Assembly: GCF_003473485.1 (NCBI RefSeq)
Contig: NC_053046.1
Span: 6,396,001-6,460,000 of the forward strand
DNA length: 64,000 nucleotides
Direction: 5' to 3'
From: Medicago truncatula
Taxonomy: Eukaryota > Streptophyta > Magnoliopsida > Fabales > Fabaceae
Part shown: in pieces, positions 56,268 to 64,000 of the stretch
How the letters are laid out: every line of letters begins with the position of its first letter
How positions within the stretch are numbered: position 1 is the stretch's first letter
Made by a program: the position numbers and the translations under genes
Notes under the pieces: generated by a model
What the model was told of the DNA's origin: nothing
Database searches by the model: none
Seen by the model: only the letters and a program-made list of their open reading frames with translations

Positions 56268-59249
56268 TGATGAAATTCTGCGAAGTACGGGAGTCTGAAA
56301 CTGTGATACGAATTTCTATTCACACCTCACTCTGGCTTTTCAGGTGTTATAGTGCTTTTTCTGCGATTTTTCTGGCTTTGTAGAGAGAGAGAAAGAAAGA
56401 GTGAAAGTTTGGTATGAGAGAGAGAGTGTTGATAACGAGCGTGGAGTACGGAGACGACGAAAATATGTGATGATAAGAAATTGAACGGCTAGGATTGGAT
56501 GATTGCTTTTTCGTAGTGGTATGTGTGGTCCAGTCTCCGTTAATAGTGACGGGGGAATCTCAAAACGGGGAATTTGACGGCGCCGTTATGTGATTAAACG
56601 AGGGAATGACACGTCGTTGTAACTAACGGGGGATGAAAACGGAGAAACGGTGTTTTGTTGGAATTGGAATGGGAAGAGGATGAGGATCGATTATGACTTT
56701 GCACTTGCAGACTGCGTTTGCGTTTGGATTATTCTTTTGAGTGAAAAGTACGTTTGGAATATACAACCCAGAAAACGCGATTATTTGCAAGTGGAAAATT
56801 ATGAATTATGCTATTGAGATGAAAATAATCATCATCATCATGTATTTGCGTTTGTGTTTTAGGAATTCCGTTTGGTGGAGAACCGGTCTCAAGCAAAATA
56901 ATTGCGTTCAGAACAGAAAATTACTAATTTATCCTCCACTGCGATTGTGAAATGCAAAAATGCCATTTTTGTTTTGTCTGAATCATGTATCTCCACATAC
57001 AAACTACAAAGATTAATTTTTTTAGCTGACTATAGCAGCAACCGAGTATTTTCATTGTTGAATTTAATTAAACTGAAACATCTGGTTAAACAGGAAGAGA
57101 TATTTTATCATTTTATCCAAGTATTTTTGGTCCGAAAATATATTTATTATGCATGCTACTAGTATATATTCCCTAAAAAAAATAAAAAAAATGCATGCTA
57201 GTATAGTTTTTTCTGTTTGTTTGTTGTCACTACAATGTTGGCCACACGACAAGAGCGTTTGGCGTTTTATCGCCGTAACAATCATATTGCACAATTCTCT
57301 AGCAAAAGAAATCATAGTGCATAATTCATCTTTATCCTTTATTACACACACTCCTTTGGTTAGGCTTTCTTTCTTTGTTTTGGTAACAATTCTTTAGGCT
57401 TTTTAAGAGGGGATGGAAAAGAGGGCTTTTTGGAGAAAAAACCTTAGATGTTACTCTATTGATTGATGAAAGTAGGAAAGGTAATGAAGAGTCAATGTTT
57501 ACTTACATGACTATTTTGGGTAATAAACAGAAATTAGTTCATAGGAAAAACTTAACTTTTCATTCAATAAGTTGGCCTCTAATTTTCTTTTTCTAGATTT
57601 ATTCTTTCCATTTCTTTATTGAGGGGTGGTTTTGAGTCAATTTTTAACTTAAAATCACCCATCTTCATCGTTTTCTCTCTATCTTAATTTAAATAAGTGA
57701 TTTTTACATAGATCTAGGTTTTTTCTTCGTGATTTCTGTCTTGTTGCGATCTTCATTTGATTCAAAGATCGATTATTCAATCAAAGGTTTAGACGTCAAC
57801 GTTGCAGTTTCGAAGACATGGATATTCCGGTCACTTTAATTTTATCATAATTTTATCATATTATGTCTAGTATTAAGTGTTATTTCTTATTATTTTATGC
57901 AGATTAAAAAATAGAAATAAATAAATGAGCATAATAAATTTACAAGTCATACTTATTATCAGGTGTTAATCATTATTATAAATGTAGAACAGTAAAATGA
58001 ATTTTGAAAATGTACATAATATTAATGAATTTGAAGATAGAAATGAAATAAAATGGTTAATATTTTTACATTGAAAATGACACTTATTTAAGAACACTTT
58101 TGTAAATGTAGCATTCGACATAAGATAAGACAAAAAACAGTTTCAATAGTGCATTTAATTTGCATATACACCGAAAACTTAAAACTTGTTATATGTGCGG
58201 TCAATGAGATCGCTTTATGAAGAGTGATATTTGAACAACAATTTGGTTGACAATTTTTTGAACAACCATAATTTACAAAAAAAAAATATGTATTTGTACG
58301 AAAACAAAAGCAATAGAGAAATAAAGTAAAAAGTAATGTGAGTATGAGAGAGAAAGTTGTCACAAAAGTTGTCGCAAAATAGATCTTCAAATATCATTTC
58401 TCATAATGTATTGTTTTGTATAGCTAGTTTCTAAAATATGTATCTACCGATACTTATTTAACATAATTTGATTGGACATGTATGTAAAAATATTTTACAC
58501 CGTCAATACATCAAAGTTAATCTCTTTAATAATTCAATATTTTGAATATGTTATCGCTTTCTTAAGAAGACGAAGGGTGTCAGTTAACTTGTTAATTTTT
58601 TTTCTACCTGATTTATTTCCTACTTTTAGCGCACACACGTTGATTAATATTTATGAATGAAACAATTTTTTATGAGACTATACTTACCTCATAATCAAAC
58701 TTTAGATTATCAAAACCCTTTTCGTAAGAATTGAAGGGTCCAAACAAAAGAAAACGCACCCTAATTAATTGTATTTGTAGACAATATATCTTGAAATGAT
58801 GAACCAAAATGATACTATGATTATTCTAAAAAGAGAATTTGATTCCAATTTCTAAAATCGTTCATTTTGTTTGAATGGCAAAATGCATATATTAAAAATT
58901 GAGAAGTGAGTACAAATTAATGGGTACTCAAATCCATTATAGAAAATAAAAACAACAAAAATAAAACCTACAAAGATAGGAACAACAAATTAAAAGGCAA
59001 AGAAGAGTTGTCCAAAACAAAGGGGCAAAGGAACAAAAAGACCAAAAAAGGCCAAAGAACTCAAACATACCAACAAAGTACTCCACAGCCATAACAATTA
59101 GGTGACGAGACAGATTTATTTCAAAAGACAAAGGGAGGGTTCAATGCCTAGTTGTAGAAACCACAAGACACGTCGATAGTCTACTTGAAAATCACTTCTA
59201 AGATGAGAACCTAATTTGATCCATCAATAGCTCAATATTCGCAGTTATG
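56268..59249. other. KRP promoter side and intergenic sequence
   Basis: 56268-56470 is the KRP leader with GA repeats. Beyond it are AT-rich sequence and short frames on both strands (56741-57397, 58088-58397, 58937-59131) with no family signal. No repeat with clear ends was found. Confidence 0.4.
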
Positions 59250-59261
59250 TTTAATTTGATT

Positions 59262-59395
59262 TTTTTTTTGGTCAGGTAGTGTAGTGGTTAGAAATTCATT
59301 TTTAAAGTGAATAAGTGGGGTGTCCGAGGTTCGAACCCCGGCCCCTGCATATAATAATGCATTGTCCCTGCCAACTGAGTTATGCTCACGGGAAC
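59262..59395 (-). mobile_element. tRNA-derived SINE with 12-bp target duplication
   Basis: On the minus strand it has gtgagcataactcagttggc (A-box-like), ggggttcgaacctcgg (B box) and an A-rich tail. The flanks tttaatttgatt are identical (59250-59261 and 59396-59407). Confidence 0.85.
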
Positions 59396-59407
59396 TTTAA
59401 TTTGATT

Positions 59408-61721
59408 CTTATTCGCTCAAATTTGGATATTTACGGATCAACCATACCAATTTAGGGATGGAGTTAGAAGGGAGACCAACAGAGGCCACGGTCCCTCCAT
59501 ATTTTTCTAAAAAAAAAAATCATATTAATATGCTATATTTTTTTTTCACTATAGTTGTTTTTTGTAAATTTTATATGATTTTGTATAATGAACTTTTTTA
59601 CTCAATATATTTAGCCTTGTATACATAAGTTTCAAACTTTAATTACACGAATCCTTAACTAAAATGTATAACATTGTGAAATAAAGTGAAATTTTTTCTG
59701 CAATTAGAAGAACCTTGACTAGTTTGTTGCAATTTCACTCAAAATATATGACTTATTGCATGTAGTGTTGTTTGCGCACTCTCAATCACTACCAACGATT
59801 CACTGCTCGTGATATTATCTTTAATTTCTCCTCCTACCTTTGCATTCTTGTTGTTTCTTATTTTCTTTCTCTACTATTAAAAAATCTTCTTTAATCTCGT
59901 CACACCGAAAGAAGCCTCAAAGAACTTGTTTTTCTAATATCTCTAAAATTTCTTATAATTTTCAATACATATTAACTTTGGATATAACACATAATTTCTT
60001 AAATTTCTTGTGTACATTATATATGCTTATAAAAATTTGTTTTTTCTTTACTATCCTATACTCTTAAACTTAGTCCCCTGAACTAAATTTCTGGCTCCTA
60101 TGAGAAGTGTGCGAGGGAACATAACACACATGGTCATTTAATTTTGGACCATATGGGTAAGTATAGAAATCAATGTACTACATGATGATCAAATACACAT
60201 GTTGAAAGTGCATTTACACGTGGGAACGAACATAGATCAATACTCAAGGGAAGACATGCCAACTTAATTACCTTACTATCCATCCGCCAAGCAAAAAATA
60301 TAGCACTTTAATAAATTTTGATTATGAAATATATACCAGAATCTAAGATCAGGGACAATTATCATATAGATTTTTTTTTTTGAAAGAAAGAATTATCATA
60401 TAGATTTTGTCCTCTCAAAAAATAAATTATCATAGATTTTGTGTCCAGAATAAAATAATCACTAAGTCTACATTTAGTCTAGTCTACATACAAGACATAT
60501 CCAAATTCAAGCTGAAGTTATGGTTAGTGCAAACAGAAGTTTGACCATTTGTGCTAACTTGTGTTGGCTAAGATAGTAAATTTAATCTGTAAATAAAGTT
60601 GATTACATAATTATTTATACTTTGAGACTATTAAATGATTATGAAAATAATTTTATCTCTTTCAATTCATAAATACCTTTTTCCTCACCTTTTAATTTCT
60701 TAAAAGATTCTCATTCACAATTGTTTTAACTATATAATACTTGTGTACTTCTATCTTTGTTTTTTTTTTAAAGAATGTACATAGTTTCATTTGCTCTTGG
60801 GACAAAAGGGAAGGAGAGTAAGGGATTAATTAATGATTTGGCACTTAGTGATTTGAGCAATTTCAAAGAATGATTGTATTTTTTTTCCCTTTCTAATCTG
60901 TGTCCATTTGTGTCGAAGGTGGTTGACTACATTATGGTTTCGTCTTGAAAATGGTTTATAGTTAGAGAAAAATGTGTTTCTTGTCTTATTATGAATGGTA
61001 TATGATATCATTGGATTGCATTTAAAGGAGGTAGCGCCTAATATGCTTGGTCCTATTTTTCTTATAATTTTTTCTTAATTTATAATGAGTTTGGAGTATC
61101 ATCCGTTTGCTATTATAAATAGTTTTGAGGCTAGTTTTGATGAGTCCCACCAATAAATAAGAGGTCCATTTGAGCACTAATAAAACAAACATGTCTTGGA
61201 CATTTATTGAAACCTTCCCCTAAAGTTTTGGATATTTCGTATAAAAATATTTATTGAGACCCTCAAAATAGTGAAGAGAGAAAGTACCTCCGTAGCTCAT
61301 ATTCACCGCAAACACCTGATTTTTTCACTCCATAATTTAAGTGCCTATTTAGCTTAATAGGAAAAAAAAAATCAAGAAGCTAGAGAGTGAACCTAATTTC
61401 AATCACTTCTTGATTTGATTGAGTTCTATTTTCCTCTTTCTTTCTCCTTTTCAGCCTGTCTTCTACCTATGTGTTTTATTGAGTTCTATTCTTGCCTTCA
61501 ATAACTTTTGTTTCTCAACATCTCTTCCCCCTAAGTGTTATTGTTATTGTTGCCTTTGATCAAATCTTGAGTAAAGATAGGTTGACTATTTAGTGGACAG
61601 TTATGTAGTTCAACTGATTTGTACTAAGTGAAAAAAAGTTGGAGGTTCTAGATTTAAACTCAGACCAATTGACTAAAATTTTAATTTAACAACTAACTTC
61701 TACTAACATTTACATTTGTCA
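59408..61721. other. intergenic, no gene recognised
   Basis: 59455-60095 (from agggatggagttagaaggg to ggctcctat) has the style of an old DNA transposon. A small direct repeat attatcatatagatttt occurs at about 60359 and 60391. No supported frame. Confidence 0.4.
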
Positions 61722-61730
61722 TTAAAAAAA

Positions 61731-62599
61731 GGGTTAATTAAGTTTTTGATCCCTATAAATATCTATAGTTTTTTTTTAGTCCCTATAAAAATAAATCATA
61801 CTTTTTAGTCCCTACAAAATTTTCCGTTAGTGTTTTTAGTCCCTGTTAAATTAAAATTTGTTTAATTATGCTTAAAATTTTAAATTTTTTAATGATTTTT
61901 TACATACTTGTTTAAAACATTATAAAAGGTTCCGCCACAATAAATTAGCTCAAAATTTTATTTTTAGGTCCAAATTTTCGTTAGTTTTATCTTGAATTTT
62001 TGGCGTTTTAAAAAAATTATATTTAATTCATTACATGTTAAAAAATTCTAATTTTTTATAAAAGAGATTATTATAATGTTCTTAACATGTCTATTAAAAA
62101 TTATTTAAAAATATAAAAGTTTAAGTATAATTAAACAAATTTCAATTTAATAGGGATCAACACATACTTTTAGTCCTTGTAAAATTAAAATTTGCTTAAT
62201 TGTGCTTAAACTTTTAAATTTGTAACATATTTTTCACATACTTACTTAGAATATTATACAAAGTTCCTCCGCAAAAAAGTAACTTAAAATTTTATTATTA
62301 GGTCCAAATTTTCATTAATATAATCTTGAATATTTGACTTTTAGAAAAATTCATATTTAATTTATTACATGTTAAAAAACTAAAAAAATTTATAAAAGAG
62401 TGTCTTACGATGTTATGAACATGTATGTAAAAAATCTTTCAAAAATTTAGAATTTTAAACATAATTAAACAAATTTAATTTAACAGGGACTAAAAACACT
62501 AACAGAAAATTTTGTAGGGACTAAAAAGTGTGATTTATTTTTATAGGGACTAAAAACAAAACTGCAGATATTTATAGGGACCAAAAACTTAATTAACCC
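61731..62599. mobile_element. MULE-type non-autonomous element, 9-bp duplication
   Basis: Ends gggttaattaagtttttg and caaaaacttaattaaccc are inverted repeats that run on for about 115 bp through agtccctataaaaataaatc and its complement. A perfect 9-bp duplication ttaaaaaaa flanks it (61722-61730 and 62600-62608). It belongs to the same family as 2426-2710, but the centre is about 580 bp longer and itself contains a two-fold repeat (61850-62150 and 62175-62480). Confidence 0.85.
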
Positions 62600-62911
62600 T
62601 TAAAAAAAATTATTTAATTAGTTGTATTTTTTCTTGTCTTTCTTAGATTCTCCTCTCCCAAGATTTAGTTTTACCAAGCTTTTTTCGGACTGATTAACTC
62701 TTGATTTGTATGTATTTCTAGACAATTATTAATTTTTTTACTTATTATATTAGTTTAGCAGTAAAGATTTCAAACTTTGAATCTCTTTCAAAATCTTTCG
62801 AATGTTCTAGCTTAATCACTTGAATCATTCTTAAAAAAACTTCCCCCACGGCTGCATTTCCATAAAAACCATATCAACTTTAGGTTTTGTCATTCTTTGC
62901 ATTGCTAGACA

Positions 62912-63061
62912 ATGGAAAGACTAATTGAAATGCCAAAAGAGAAAAGGAAAAAGATGATGAAGATTAAAAGTGAGCAAAAGCAAAAACTGAAGAATCTCAA
63001 CATTGTCCTAAACGAGATAAGAGTTAGGCTGTATGAAGACTTACGGGCAAGGTTTCAATAA
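62912..63061 (+). CDS. possible small lysine-rich ORF (49 aa)
   Basis: The frame runs MERLIEMPKEKRKKMMKIKS, then EQKQKLKNLNIVLNEIRVRL, then YEDLRARFQ and a TAA stop. It is highly charged and predicted helical, unlike the T-rich low-complexity frames nearby. An acceptor-like tgctag precedes the ATG by two bases, so it could be an exon of a decayed gene. No family was recognised. Confidence 0.25.
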   Translation: MERLIEMPKEKRKKMMKIKSEQKQKLKNLNIVLNEIRVRLYEDLRARFQ

Positions 63062-63571
63062 ATGTCCAAGACATGTTTGGTTTTCTTAGTGCTCAAATGG
63101 ACCTATTATTTTCTAAAAGCATATACGGTATTTCCATTTTATGGGTTGGATGGATATGATATGAGAGTCAGGACTGTTATTTTTTCTTTAGGACCCCCCC
63201 TCACATTTTCTAAAGTAAAGGACTTTTTGCATCTTTTTCTTCTTTTAATTGTTTCAAAAGTCATGTGAAAAATTATGATTGCATGCACAAATGATCACAA
63301 ATTAGATGTGGGTCTATATACTCTTTTTACGTTGCAGCAAATGTTTTTGAAAATTGAAACTTTTTCATCTTACAGACCTTTATCGTATTGATCACATGAT
63401 GCCTTGTGTCATTCATGAAGTGGAATTGTGATCTACTTCATTTTTTTTTTTTAAGAGAGGGATTGACTACATTATCATGGTAAACGTTGCAGATAAATTA
63501 AAATAATAAGTATTATCAAGAGAAAAAAATTAAGTTTAAAATAATGTTACTAAATTGATTATTCGTGGGCA

Positions 63572-63775
63572 GTGGCGGAGCCAGGAAATTTATAGAGCTT
63601 GAGCAAAATAAAATAATGATAAGTTTTACCTACGGAAAAAACCGTAGGTAAAGGTGGAAAACATGTCGTGACAGCATTTGACACTGATAAACGAATTTAG
63701 CTACATAAATTTTTCTTATATTGACGGATTTTGGCCGTCACAAAAATTCAAATTTGTTGTAAATTTCTTGTAGCG
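63572..63775. mobile_element. DNA transposon remnant with CACTA-like end
   Basis: The right end, reverse-complemented, is cgctacaagaaattt, one base off the plant CACTA terminus CACTACAAGAAAT. Inside are an inverted pair cctacgg/ccgtagg (63631-63654) and ttgacgg/ccgtca. The left part ggcagtggcggagccagg is a frequent transposon terminus. The relationship between the two parts is unclear. Confidence 0.35.
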
Positions 63776-64000
63776 ATACAAAGAAAGTATGCACAGTGGC
63801 GAATCAGGCAATAGGAATCGAACCAAAGACAGCGAAAGCATGATCACCATTCCACTGCAACCGAGTAAACTTATTGATTATTTATGCCCAATATAATATA
63901 TATAACAACCTTGAGGAATGGTATGGCTCCCATAGATCCCCAAAGAGATCCGTCCTGAGTATCGGTTGAGCCCGGGCGCGTGCCCAGGCTAGCTGGATGG

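Overview
This looks like plant nuclear DNA, most likely from a galegoid legume such as Medicago. The sequence is AT-rich, its genes are split by short GT-AG introns, and it is full of small transposons (MITEs, tRNA-derived SINEs, TRIMs, a chromovirus LTR). The protein families are plant families: trihelix factor, Kip-related CDK inhibitor, calmodulin-like proteins and F-box proteins. The species assignment is inference from the style of the repeats and proteins. No database search was possible.

Layout. 1-3.9 kb is repeat-rich: a Tourist-like element carries a nested MULE-type MITE, followed by a hAT-like element and a Stowaway-like fragment. 3.93-8.37 kb is a seven-exon gene for a 213-residue protein resembling only the C-terminal half of a DEAD-box/eIF4A helicase; its 2.5-kb last intron holds a hAT-type MITE. 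9.35-10.04 kb is a single-exon trihelix transcription factor with an LxLxL (EAR-like) motif. 11-25 kb is a calmodulin-like (CML) gene cluster with two minus-strand copies (A intact, B broken) facing two plus-strand copies (C and D intact). F-box pseudogene fragments lie downstream of B and C. A and D share an 819-bp inverted block with no mismatch in the stretches I compared, although the flanks are clearly diverged. This points to gene conversion or a very recent copying event. Copy B is broken by a 5'-truncated chromovirus, and its upstream region carries a solo LTR with a 5-bp target duplication.

25-36 kb has no convincing gene; it holds TRIM retrotransposons, a SINE with a 14-bp target duplication and more MITEs. 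36.20-36.89 kb is a two-exon plant-specific gene of unknown function. 39-45 kb is a transposon-derived region where TATA-like boxes precede long foldbacks. One foldback has arms of about 120 bp (39391-39660), and four microRNA-precursor-like hairpins lie inside a 2.2-kb MULE-like element (42423-44646). 45-55 kb is again intergenic with MITEs. 55.19-56.27 kb on the minus strand is a complete four-exon KRP/ICK cyclin-dependent kinase inhibitor. The rest is intergenic, with a SINE, an 869-bp MULE-type element and a CACTA-like end.

The genes do not form a pathway or operon. The regions most worth following up are the CML inverted array with its conversion-like block, and the transposon-borne hairpin clusters with their own promoter-like sequences.
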